Assembly: GCF_005049105.1 (NCBI RefSeq)
Contig: NZ_SUKA01000001.1
Coordinates: 496,001-560,000 of the forward strand
Source of the DNA: Sphingobacterium alkalisoli
GTDB taxonomy: Bacteria; Bacteroidota; Bacteroidia; Sphingobacteriales; Sphingobacteriaceae
Length of the DNA: 64,000 nt
Direction: 5' to 3'
Shown here: positions 51,005 to 59,681 of the stretch, one piece after another
Numbering within the stretch: position 1 is the first letter of the stretch
How the letters are laid out: the number at the start of each line of letters is the position of its first letter
Made by a program: the position numbers and the translations under genes
The notes under the pieces: model-generated
What the model saw: only the letters and a program-made list of their open reading frames with translations
What the model was told of the DNA's origin: nothing
Databases searched by the model: none

Positions 51005-52286
51005 GAAGTATAAAATTGTCTTTGGTCTTTTAATCGTATTTACCTCGGTGGTTAATATCAATTGTAAAGGGCCGAGTAATTCTGGCGAATTAGTAGGTGT
51101 CAAACTGGAGAAATTAAAAGCTAATAAGACTCCGCACGGAATGGTATTGGTTCCAGGGGGTACATTTATCATGGGGCAGTCTGATGAGGATATCACGTTT
51201 TCGCAAACCGCTCAGAATCGCCAAGTTACCATAGCTCCTTTTTATATGGACGATACAGAAATCTCCAATAGCGAATACCGACAGTTTGTGCATTGGGTTC
51301 GTGACTCCATTCTTATTCATAATTTTTTAGGTGATGATACGTACTTTATACAGGGGCTTAATGGTGAGCGTTATATCGACTGGGACAAAGTGTATAAGAA
51401 ATCACCTTGGAGTACGGATGATCAAAATCAAAAAGAAAGATTATCCAGTATGTATTATCAAGGCGAAGACCGTATATTTGGAAAGAGTGAATTGGATGTA
51501 CGCTTATTGAAATATCATTATGAATGGTATGATTTACGCGCAGCGGTAGATGGTAAAGGAGATCCCAATAAAACCCGGTCAGATTTTATTATGCGCGATA
51601 CGATGTTGATTTATCCAGATACTACCGTGTGGTTAGCAGATTTTAGTTACACAGCCAATGAGCCAATGGTAAATGGTTATTTTTCTCATCCATCATTTGA
51701 TGATTATCCGGTTGTCGGCGTAACTTGGAGGCAAGCACAGGCTTTTAATTCTTGGAGAACACAGCTATTCAACAATGCAGCGGCTAGAAATAAACAAAAC
51801 CAACGATTTGATTATCAACTTCCGTCTGAAGCGGAATGGGAGTATGCTGCCAGAGGTGGTAAAATTGGAATGCAGTATCCTTGGGGCGGGCCCACGGCTC
51901 GCAATGCAAGAGGGTGTTTAATGGCTAATTTTAAACCTGGCAGAGGAAATTATATTGATGATGGCGTAGCGTACACGGCTCCCGTTTATGCCTATTTTCC
52001 AAATGATTTTGGGTTATATAATATGGCTGGAAATGTTGCAGAATGGACACAATCCAGCTATAATGAGTCAGCATACTCCTTTGTACACGATATGAACCCA
52101 ACGTATACTTATAATGCCAAGTCTACAGATCATGAGACAATGAAACGTAAAGTAGTTCGTGGGGGATCATGGAAAGATGTGGGATATTTTTTACAGAATT
52201 CTGCAAGACAATACGAGTATCAAGATACAGCCAAGTCATATATTGGCTTTAGATCAGTAACAAAATATGCGGGAGTAGCATACTAA
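50994..52286 (+). CDS. gldK: type IX secretion/gliding lipoprotein GldK
   Basis: A 430-residue lipoprotein (lipobox ending VNINC, Cys near 24) with an SUMF1/formylglycine-generating-enzyme fold: MVLVPGGTFIMGQS (about 49-62), QLPSEAEWEYAARGG, NVAEWT, and VRGGSWKD. GldK forms, with GldN, the periplasmic ring of the type IX secretion system under the outer membrane. It is the first gene of gldK-gldL-gldM-gldN. The enzyme cysteines of true FGE are not the point here; GldK is structural. Presence of the operon says the organism secretes proteins by the type IX route and may glide. Confidence 0.97.
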   Translation: MNYKKYKIVFGLLIVFTSVVNINCKGPSNSGELVGVKLEKLKANKTPHGMVLVPGGTFIMGQSDEDITFSQTAQNRQVTIAPFYMDDTEISNSEYRQFVHWVRDSILIHNFLGDDTYFIQGLNGERYIDWDKVYKKSPWSTDDQNQKERLSSMYYQGEDRIFGKSELDVRLLKYHYEWYDLRAAVDGKGDPNKTRSDFIMRDTMLIYPDTTVWLADFSYTANEPMVNGYFSHPSFDDYPVVGVTWRQAQAFNSWRTQLFNNAAARNKQNQRFDYQLPSEAEWEYAARGGKIGMQYPWGGPTARNARGCLMANFKPGRGNYIDDGVAYTAPVYAYFPNDFGLYNMAGNVAEWTQSSYNESAYSFVHDMNPTYTYNAKSTDHETMKRKVVRGGSWKDVGYFLQNSARQYEYQDTAKSYIGFRSVTKYAGVAY

Positions 52287-52318
52287 CTATAATTATAAGA
52301 GAAATATTTTAAGAGCAT

Positions 52319-52966
52319 ATGGCAACGAAAAAGAAATTCGGTTTTAGCATCAATACATTGATCAATTGGGGTGCAACAGTAGTGATCATTGGTTTAATGT
52401 TTAAAATATTAAATTTTAAAGGCGGTGAGTGGATGATCGGTGTTGGTCTGGCGGTAGAAGCTTTGTTATTCTTTATCATGGGCTTTATGTCTGCCGAAAA
52501 AGATGTAGATTGGACACGTGTCTATCCAGAGTTGGATGAGGATTTCAGGGGAGAGCTGCCGACTAGGAGTACGCCTATACCCTCAAACATATCGCAGCCT
52601 ATTGCCGGAGGAAATACAGCTGCATTGGATAAGCTATTACAGGATGCCAAAATTGATGAAAACTTGATCGGCAATTTGGGAGATGGTTTGCGGACGTTCG
52701 GAGATAAAGTGGCTTCCATTTCTAAAGTGGCAGATACAGCTGCAGCAACCAATCAATTTGCAGATAAATTGAATTCGGCTTCAATAGGAGCTTCGCAATT
52801 AAGTCATGCTTTTGAGCGTGCTGCTGCGGATTTACAGACCTTTAATGAGTCGTCTGCTGATATGCTGCAATTTAAAGAACAAGTAGGCACTTTTAATAAA
52901 AATTTAGCCTCTTTGAATGCCATATATGGCAATATGTTGTCTGCTATGAATACCAACCGTTCATAA
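52319..52966 (+). CDS. gldL: type IX secretion motor protein GldL
   Basis: A 215-residue inner-membrane protein with two N-terminal helices (about 13-35 INTLINWGATVVIIGLMFK, and about 42-60) and a long C-terminal cytoplasmic coiled-coil-like tail (Ala/Asp/Asn-rich). GldL with GldM forms the proton-driven rotary motor that powers the system; the conserved glutamate of the motor lies in the helix 2 region (VEALLFF). It starts 33 bases after gldK and is followed 44 bases later by gldM. Confidence 0.97.
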   Translation: MATKKKFGFSINTLINWGATVVIIGLMFKILNFKGGEWMIGVGLAVEALLFFIMGFMSAEKDVDWTRVYPELDEDFRGELPTRSTPIPSNISQPIAGGNTAALDKLLQDAKIDENLIGNLGDGLRTFGDKVASISKVADTAAATNQFADKLNSASIGASQLSHAFERAAADLQTFNESSADMLQFKEQVGTFNKNLASLNAIYGNMLSAMNTNRS

Positions 52967-53009
52967 ATAGTAGTTTGATCTAGAAAGCGAATAAGGGAAA
53001 TTACAAATT

Positions 53010-54533
53010 ATGGCAGGACAAAAAGAGACACCAAGACAGCGGATGATTAGCATCCTGTATTTAGTGTTGCTGGGCTTAGTAGCATTAAATGTAAGCGATT
53101 CGATATTGGATGCGTTTAAAAATCTTGGTAATAGCTTAAATACATCAACGCAAAATACACAAGCTGGTATTGATAATATGTTTCTTTCCTTTCGGGAAAC
53201 CAAAATGAAAGAGAACCCTGAGCGTGCGCAACCTCTCTTAACTAAAGCCGAGCAAGCACAGGCCGTAGTTGGTAAATTAACGACGAAACTGAAAGAGTAT
53301 AATCAATTACTAACCGCAGAGGGCGGAGATATAAATGAGGAGACAGGCGACGTGAAGTTCAGGAGTAGTACTTCTATTTCGGCAAGATTGATGATTAATC
53401 AAGGCCGTGGAGAAGAACTTAGAAATATGATCAATGCTACTGCCTCGGAATTAAAGAAACTAACAAATAGCGAAGTTAGCTTTGCCTTATCTGCAGAAGA
53501 TCCTGCTCCCCGGGGTGGAATTAAAAAATCTTGGGAACAGGTTAATTTTGGCGACGGTATTCCATTGACAGCAGCTATCACAGCCTTAGAGAAGATAACT
53601 GCAGATGCTAAGAACGCGGAATCTGCAGTTGTAAAGCATATTTTTGGTAAAATGGATCAGGCGGTCGTAAACTTAGATAAGTTTGCCGCAGTGGCTGTTG
53701 CACCTACGTCGTATTTAATACAAGGTCAGCCTTACACTGCAAAAGTCTTTTTGACAGCTTATGACTCCAAATCCTCGCCCCAGATTTCCGTAGGCGGAAG
53801 CGCTTTACCTGTCACGGAAGGACAAGGTACATATAGCGTAAACACCTCAAGTGAGGGAGTATTTAACTGGAAGGGGACTATTCGTGTACAGCAAACGGAT
53901 GGAACTTTAAAAACGTACGAAACAGAGCCAATGACCTATCAGGTTGCCCGTCCCTCTGCTGTCGTTTCTCCAGATGCGATGAACGTATTATATATTGGCG
54001 TAAACAATCCAATTTCGGTATCGGCACCAGGTATTCCAAAAGAGAATTTGCTTGTTTCAGGTTCGAATGTTTCGATTTCTGGATCGGGTGGTAAATATAC
54101 TGCACGGGTATCTTCTACAGGCGAGGCGACTATTAACGTTTCTGCTAAAATAGGCGATAAGACACAACAATTGGGAAGTACAAAGTTTCGTGTGAAACGT
54201 ATTCCGAAACCGACAGCCCGCGTAGCGGGTAAAACGGGTGGACGTATATCCGCGGCTCAGCTGAGGGGGCAGAATGTCGTTTCGGCGTCCTTAGATAATT
54301 TTGAATTTGACGCCAAATTTAGTATCTCAAAGTTTAATATGTATATTGCTAAACCGCGGGTGGATCCTATCGGACCTTATCAGTCCTCTGGATCTTCGTT
54401 TTCTGGATCGATGAAAACCGCCTTAGGAGGTGTTACATCAGGTTCAGTTGTAATGATTTACGATATTGTAGGAGTTGGGCCTGATGGAGTAGCCCAAAAC
54501 TTGGATGCTATTACATTTCAGGTAACGAATTAA
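53010..54533 (+). CDS. gldM: type IX secretion motor protein GldM
   Basis: A 507-residue protein with one N-terminal membrane helix (about 12-30, RMISILYLVLLGLVALNVS) and a large periplasmic region of four beta domains that spans towards the GldKN ring. The start MAGQKETPRQRM is the family start. The C-terminal domain (KPRVDPIGPYQSSG and GSVVMIYDIVGVGPDG) is conserved across the phylum. All domains are intact. It is 17 bases from gldN. Confidence 0.97.
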   Translation: MAGQKETPRQRMISILYLVLLGLVALNVSDSILDAFKNLGNSLNTSTQNTQAGIDNMFLSFRETKMKENPERAQPLLTKAEQAQAVVGKLTTKLKEYNQLLTAEGGDINEETGDVKFRSSTSISARLMINQGRGEELRNMINATASELKKLTNSEVSFALSAEDPAPRGGIKKSWEQVNFGDGIPLTAAITALEKITADAKNAESAVVKHIFGKMDQAVVNLDKFAAVAVAPTSYLIQGQPYTAKVFLTAYDSKSSPQISVGGSALPVTEGQGTYSVNTSSEGVFNWKGTIRVQQTDGTLKTYETEPMTYQVARPSAVVSPDAMNVLYIGVNNPISVSAPGIPKENLLVSGSNVSISGSGGKYTARVSSTGEATINVSAKIGDKTQQLGSTKFRVKRIPKPTARVAGKTGGRISAAQLRGQNVVSASLDNFEFDAKFSISKFNMYIAKPRVDPIGPYQSSGSSFSGSMKTALGGVTSGSVVMIYDIVGVGPDGVAQNLDAITFQVTN

Positions 54534-54549
54534 ACGAACAAGAGCTATT

Positions 54550-55593
54550 ATGAAGAAGATATTATTATCAGTAGCTGTCTTAGGATTTTCGTTGAGTACA
54601 CATGCTCAACAGGAGAATTTATCGAATAGCACAAAACCGGTTCAGGTTTCAGACGATCCACCGGTGGATGGGTATATTGCGAAAACTGATATCGAAAATC
54701 GTAAGGTTGTTCCTTATGCCGCCATTAGGCAGACGGATGTAGCTTTTAGTAAGCGTGTGTGGAGGGAGATTGATCTAAGAGAGAAGTTGAATCAGGCTTT
54801 TGCTTCTCCAAAATCGAGGCTTATGGATGTTATTGTAAAGGCAATACAAGCCGGCGAGCTCACCGCCTACGATCCCACACCTACCGAAAATGATCCAAAT
54901 GGAGATAGTTTCAAAAACGTATTGCCACCAGATCAAGTAATGGCTCGGTTGGGAGGAGATAGTGTATTGGTAGAGGAATATAATGAGAGTAACGAGGTGA
55001 TAAATTCACACTACGAAAGCAGGGCATTTAGTGGAGAGAACGTGGTGAAATTTCGTATAAAAGAGGACTGGATTTTTGACAAACAGCGCTCTGTTTTCGA
55101 ACCCAGAATTATTGGTATTGCTCCTTTGATCACGCCTAATATTCCAGGGATGGACTCTGACATAGGCTTACCTATGGATAGTGATGGGGGTGGAGATATA
55201 GCAGCAGGCAGTGATCCGTTCGACCCATTTGCTGCTCCGGTAGAAACCGAGCGTCCAGAAACGGAAGATGCAGCATCTAATGTTCCGTTGCCTTTAGATA
55301 ATGGAACAATAACCATGACAGTTGATCCAACACCTGCGTTCTGGATCTATTTTCCAGAGGCACGCCATGTATTTGTGAATAAGGAAGTGATGAATAGACA
55401 CAATGATGCAACTGGATTAAGCTATGATGACGTTTTTATTAAAAGATTATTCTCAAGCTACATCGTGAAGCAATCTAATACAGACGATTTACGGATCAAA
55501 GATTATATTCGTGATGATCTCGATAGATTATTTGAATCTGAACGTATTAAAAAGACGCTAATGGACTATGAACAAGATCTATGGTCTTATTAA
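54550..55593 (+). CDS. gldN: type IX secretion ring protein GldN
   Basis: A 347-residue exported protein with a signal peptide (about 1-19, ending THAQ), an N-terminal part with VWREIDLREKLNQAFAS and a C-terminal part with WIYFPEARHVFVNKEV. GldN partners GldK in the periplasmic ring. Near residues 195-255 is an acidic, Gly/Asp/Pro-rich insert (GMDSDIGLPMDSDGGGD and FDPFAAPVETERPETEDA) that is probably a flexible linker and may be specific to this lineage. Last gene of the gld operon. Confidence 0.96.
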   Translation: MKKILLSVAVLGFSLSTHAQQENLSNSTKPVQVSDDPPVDGYIAKTDIENRKVVPYAAIRQTDVAFSKRVWREIDLREKLNQAFASPKSRLMDVIVKAIQAGELTAYDPTPTENDPNGDSFKNVLPPDQVMARLGGDSVLVEEYNESNEVINSHYESRAFSGENVVKFRIKEDWIFDKQRSVFEPRIIGIAPLITPNIPGMDSDIGLPMDSDGGGDIAAGSDPFDPFAAPVETERPETEDAASNVPLPLDNGTITMTVDPTPAFWIYFPEARHVFVNKEVMNRHNDATGLSYDDVFIKRLFSSYIVKQSNTDDLRIKDYIRDDLDRLFESERIKKTLMDYEQDLWSY

Positions 55594-55747
55594 TAATAGC
55601 GGTGATTAAGTGATAGGGATCGCTTAAAATTTTAGAATATTTCTACATTTCGGAATGTAAACAGCGAATCTCAGATAGAATTCGTCCCAGCCGATAGAAT
55701 GCAGAGATATTTTTTTTATGTTTGTATAAGTACTAAAAGGCAATATT

Positions 55748-56623
55748 TTGAAATTAGAACCAGTTAATAGTATCTCAGGAGTGGCTCCGCAGGACTTTGT
55801 GAGAGATTATCTTAAAAAAGGCCAACCGGTTATCATAAAGGATTTCATTAGTAAAGATAGTCCATGTTGGACGAAATGGAGTTATGACTATTTCAAGGAA
55901 ATAGCAGGGAACGAACAAATAGATGTCTATGGTCGCGAGGAAGAATCTCAGAACCATGCTGCCAGTCCGCCGATAGGACGGATGAGTTTCGGAGAGTACC
56001 TAGATATGATAAGTGCCGAACCGACTGAATTACGTCTTTTCTTGTTCAATCTACTGAAAATTAGACCTGAATTAAAAAAAGATATTATATACAATGATCT
56101 AACAGGAGGTAAAGTGATACAATGGCTTCCCTATATGTTCTTTGGGGGAGAGGGGTCTGCAACGCGTAATCATTTCGATATTGATATGTCACACGTATTT
56201 ATTTCTCAATTTCAGGGTGCGAAGCGCGTCTGGCTGTTTCCGAATGATCAGTCAGATTTGATGTATAAATTGCCGTACAATTTTCATAGTATTGCCAATC
56301 CGAAGAAGAGCAGTGAGCAAGATTATCCTGGACTGAAATATTTAGACGGCTATGAGGCCGTTATTTATCCTGGGGATACGCTTTATATGCCAGCAGGATG
56401 GTGGCATTATATTCAGTACGAAACAGAAGGATATTCTATTTCTGTTCGAGCATTAGCGAATTCTGTAAGTGAAAAGTTGAAAGGTGCGCGTAATCTGTTT
56501 ATCACACGCTATTTTGATGATACAATGCGTAAGATATTTAAAGGCAAATGGCTTGATTATAAGATTGAAATGGCCAAAAAGAGAGCAAGTCGTGCTGTTT
56601 CTAAGCGCGCAAAAGGACAATAG
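55748..56623 (+). CDS. cupin/JmjC-type putative Fe(II)/2-oxoglutarate oxygenase, TTG start
   Basis: A 291-residue Cupin_8 (JmjC-like) protein, related to FIH/TYW5-type hydroxylases. The metal triad is H142, D144 (NHFDID) and H220 (GWWHYI), with family residues SQFQGAKRVWLF and YPGDTLYMPAGW. Start: an in-frame stop lies seven codons upstream and the only fitting initiator is TTG at 55748, preceded by AAAAGG at a good distance. A TATGTTTG -7 element is at 55717-55724. It lies after gldN with a 154-base gap and ends in a strong terminator, so it is probably a separate unit. The substrate (protein, tRNA or small molecule) is unknown. Confidence 0.85.
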   Translation: MKLEPVNSISGVAPQDFVRDYLKKGQPVIIKDFISKDSPCWTKWSYDYFKEIAGNEQIDVYGREEESQNHAASPPIGRMSFGEYLDMISAEPTELRLFLFNLLKIRPELKKDIIYNDLTGGKVIQWLPYMFFGGEGSATRNHFDIDMSHVFISQFQGAKRVWLFPNDQSDLMYKLPYNFHSIANPKKSSEQDYPGLKYLDGYEAVIYPGDTLYMPAGWWHYIQYETEGYSISVRALANSVSEKLKGARNLFITRYFDDTMRKIFKGKWLDYKIEMAKKRASRAVSKRAKGQ

Positions 56624-56649
56624 GGTAAACCTATTTAATTTGAGGGAAG

Positions 56650-56676
56650 AAAAGGGTGGCGTCCGCTGCCCTTTTT
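56650..56676 (+). terminator. rho-independent terminator after the cupin gene
   Basis: AAAAGGG at 56650-56656, then TGGC-GTCC-GCTG and CCCTTTTT form a stem of about 10 pairs with two wobble pairs and a tetraloop, closed by a T-run. Read leftward the A-run also becomes a T-run, so it may serve the convergent addB gene, whose stop is 41 bases away. Confidence 0.85.
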
Positions 56677-56716
56677 CATTTTTCTAGAAATGCATTTATT
56701 GCTGGTATCAGCAGTG

Positions 56717-59605
56717 TCATAAAAGGTTTTCGTCTGTTTGTTGCGTGGGTGTGTTACGATAGAATAGGGTATAAGGATCATTTTCGTAAATATGTGCGTC
56801 GGGATTATGCCGAAATGGAACCTCGACATCGAATATCTCTTCCAGGATTTCTTTTAGAAAAGCGACAAAGTTTTTCTTTTGTTCCATTAAATACGCGCCT
56901 TCCATTAATCCAGATTTACCGCTAAACAGCGTGCCATCCTCCCGCATTCTCCGTGCAACGTATAAATGGGGCTCTAAATTAGTTCGACCTGTTACTTGTT
57001 CGAATACATAGGAATAGAATAAGGTCTGCACAAGAGCTTTGTTTTCTGTGTTAGCAGAAAACACCTTGTCTATCTCTTTAAAGATAATGCGATCCCCTCC
57101 GGTTTTATAATCAACAATTCGGGTTTTGATTTGATTATCATGTGTTAATACTTCGTCCACACGATCAATAATGCCATATAGATTTACCGTTTCTATTTTT
57201 CCATTTACATTTATGGGGAAATCCAATGTGTAATCTGTATCGTTTTCTAATTCTATAATTCTAAAAGCTTTATAGTTTTCAATATCATATTGCAGATACA
57301 TTTTAACATATTCGCTGGCGATTTTGTGCATAATCCGTTGCAAGCTATTCAAATCATCCAAACTTTTGAAATCGGACATATATTGATGCCCGATTTCGCG
57401 AACGATCAACGCGTCTACATCCAGTAAATTTTCTTTCAATCTCTCGGTAGGAATAAATTCATTTATGTTCTTAAAAGGTAAAAGAATCTTTTCCATCACT
57501 TCGTGAATGACCGTTCCGAGTTTATTCATCTCGAACTCTTGGGAAATGGAAGGAGGTTCTTTAATTTCGGCGACATGTTTCAAAAAAAACTGCAAGGGAG
57601 ACTGCAGATAAGTGGTTAACGCGGTCGCAGATATTCTCCGGCCTCTTTCAATGAAGGTATGATACATTGTATCCCATACTTTCCCTTTTTTTTCTATTGT
57701 TATTTCTGTTGAAGACGGCGGAAAGAAAATAGCTTGTTGCTGTGTTTTCTTGATAAAATTAAATTTACTCTCAAACTCCAGTTGTTTGATAAATCGACTT
57801 TCTTCTCCTGTACTATTCTCATCAACTATACTGTTGTAAAATACATGTATATCCTCGCTGTATTGAAAATGGCGGTAGAACAGGTAGGCAGATAACGCAT
57901 CCTGGTTTTCTAGAATAGGCAATCCATACGCCCTTCTCAAAGCATGAGGAAGGAAGGTAGGCGAATTGGAGGTCTTAGGTAAAATCCCTTCATTTGCGCC
58001 AAGAATATAGATATTGTCAAAATTCAGGCAACGACTTTCCAGCAACCCCATAATCTGTAGTCCTTTAAGCGGATTACCTTCTATTGCCGAGTTAACCGGC
58101 GCTATTGCTTTCTTAATTAGTCCGATTTGAAAGGAGATGCTGAGCGGTTCAATTTTGTCAAATCCCAATTTGAGCTGATAAAGCGTCTTTTTAGTCTCTA
58201 CCAAAAGGTTGCTTTCAATTTGACGGATGCGATCCTGCTCTGCAATAGAGCTAAGGAGACGATCAATCAAATCCGTTAAGGAGGGTATTACTTCCTCAAC
58301 TTTTGCGATTGGCTTGAAAAAATTTGGAAGTATGGATGACTTGATAGTCAAATCATCTATTGCAACTTCATAAAGCTGTTTGTCGGCCATGTACTGTTGC
58401 AGTTGTTGTTTTTCTTTTTTGGATACTTTGGTGAGCGGGTGATTGATAAACGTTTCGACAGACTGAAAAGGGATCTTATCCTTTTTTAGGTGTGAAATAT
58501 CCTTATGTACATCCATCCAGAGATCCAATATTCCGAATATCGGAGATTGTATTAATGGGTAACCCGTGGTAATGTTTGGTACTACATCAGGTAAGCTTTG
58601 CAGTAATGGAACCAATAGGCTTTCATCGGCTAGTAATATAGCCGAGGTTTTGTCAGCACTTTCGGTGTTCTCCAAAATATCATGCAATAGTTTAGCTTGG
58701 CTTACTTTTCCGTTTGCAGCATATAGATGTACCTCTGTAGTTTTTTTTGCAAGAATGTTTGGGCTGGCTTCCAACGCATTAATTAGGCCAGTTTGATAAA
58801 TGTTTCGTCGGATAAATAGTCCCGCTTCCTGCTGCCTGTCTTCTAGATAGTAGGCATCCGTATCGAAGTAAAATAGCGCTTTCCCCATTTCTTGCCATTG
58901 TTTAAACAAATAGGCTTCCGCATTATTTAGTGCATTGAATCCGACAAACAGCACCTGTTTAAAATTTTGGATAAAGTGTGGTCTTTCAGCCCTCCCTTCA
59001 GCAAGATCGCGGTATATACTAGGGTAATTAGATTGCTTTTCTTGCTGTAATTTTTCTTTGAACGCTTTATATAAGATAGGTAACCTTTTCCATAATTTTA
59101 AAAAGCGTTGCTGAACACCCGTATGCCCCGCGATAGAAAATGATTGCCAAAATTGCCGAATAAACTGCTGCTGTTCTACTGTGAGATGTTGAAACTCAAG
59201 ATCGATTTTACTCGTATCATAGAGCTCCATATAGATGTGCTCGATATTAACCAAATCATAATCCAGTTGGCTAAAATCACTGAGAATAATTTCTGCAATA
59301 GGATAAAACTCTTCCAAAGTTTCTAACTCATGCCCTTCCTTTTGTAAAAGCTCATTGTGCAATTGGTACAAATAGAAAAATTGACTTAGTGAAGATGCTT
59401 CATTCGCCGAAGTCGAAAGGCTAAAAAACTCTTGTATGGTAAAAAACTGTGGAGACCATATTGCCTGTCCGTATACATCTGCAAGATGTTTTTTGAGATA
59501 GGTGATCGGTCTTTTATTATTGAAGACGACGGCAATTTCTGTTAGATCATTTCCAAACCGATTCTTGATGTCTGCGGCTACTAGTCTTAAAAATGGTGTG
59601 TTCAT
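56717..59605 (-). CDS. AddB-like PD-(D/E)XK nuclease subunit of a helicase-nuclease
   Basis: A 962-residue protein resembling AddB. The N-terminal part lacks a recognisable Walker A motif, while the C-terminal 140 residues form a RecB-type nuclease with DYK (832-834, in RIVDYKTGG) and a later Q-x-x-x-Y motif (VQTLFYSY). B. subtilis AddB has four cysteines for an iron-sulfur cluster around this domain; only a single cysteine is seen over a long stretch here and none in the right places. With the AddA-like gene it should process DNA ends for RecA loading. It starts 76 bases after the AddA-like gene's stop (in the order transcribed). Confidence 0.88.
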   Translation of the reverse strand: MNTPFLRLVAADIKNRFGNDLTEIAVVFNNKRPITYLKKHLADVYGQAIWSPQFFTIQEFFSLSTSANEASSLSQFFYLYQLHNELLQKEGHELETLEEFYPIAEIILSDFSQLDYDLVNIEHIYMELYDTSKIDLEFQHLTVEQQQFIRQFWQSFSIAGHTGVQQRFLKLWKRLPILYKAFKEKLQQEKQSNYPSIYRDLAEGRAERPHFIQNFKQVLFVGFNALNNAEAYLFKQWQEMGKALFYFDTDAYYLEDRQQEAGLFIRRNIYQTGLINALEASPNILAKKTTEVHLYAANGKVSQAKLLHDILENTESADKTSAILLADESLLVPLLQSLPDVVPNITTGYPLIQSPIFGILDLWMDVHKDISHLKKDKIPFQSVETFINHPLTKVSKKEKQQLQQYMADKQLYEVAIDDLTIKSSILPNFFKPIAKVEEVIPSLTDLIDRLLSSIAEQDRIRQIESNLLVETKKTLYQLKLGFDKIEPLSISFQIGLIKKAIAPVNSAIEGNPLKGLQIMGLLESRCLNFDNIYILGANEGILPKTSNSPTFLPHALRRAYGLPILENQDALSAYLFYRHFQYSEDIHVFYNSIVDENSTGEESRFIKQLEFESKFNFIKKTQQQAIFFPPSSTEITIEKKGKVWDTMYHTFIERGRRISATALTTYLQSPLQFFLKHVAEIKEPPSISQEFEMNKLGTVIHEVMEKILLPFKNINEFIPTERLKENLLDVDALIVREIGHQYMSDFKSLDDLNSLQRIMHKIASEYVKMYLQYDIENYKAFRIIELENDTDYTLDFPINVNGKIETVNLYGIIDRVDEVLTHDNQIKTRIVDYKTGGDRIIFKEIDKVFSANTENKALVQTLFYSYVFEQVTGRTNLEPHLYVARRMREDGTLFSGKSGLMEGAYLMEQKKNFVAFLKEILEEIFDVEVPFRHNPDAHIYENDPYTLFYRNTPTQQTDENLL

Positions 59606-59681
59606 TCTTCAAAATAAAAGTAAAAAAAAATAGAAGTTTAAAAATGAAATTGCCCCAACGAATGATCAATTGCCAAAGTTA

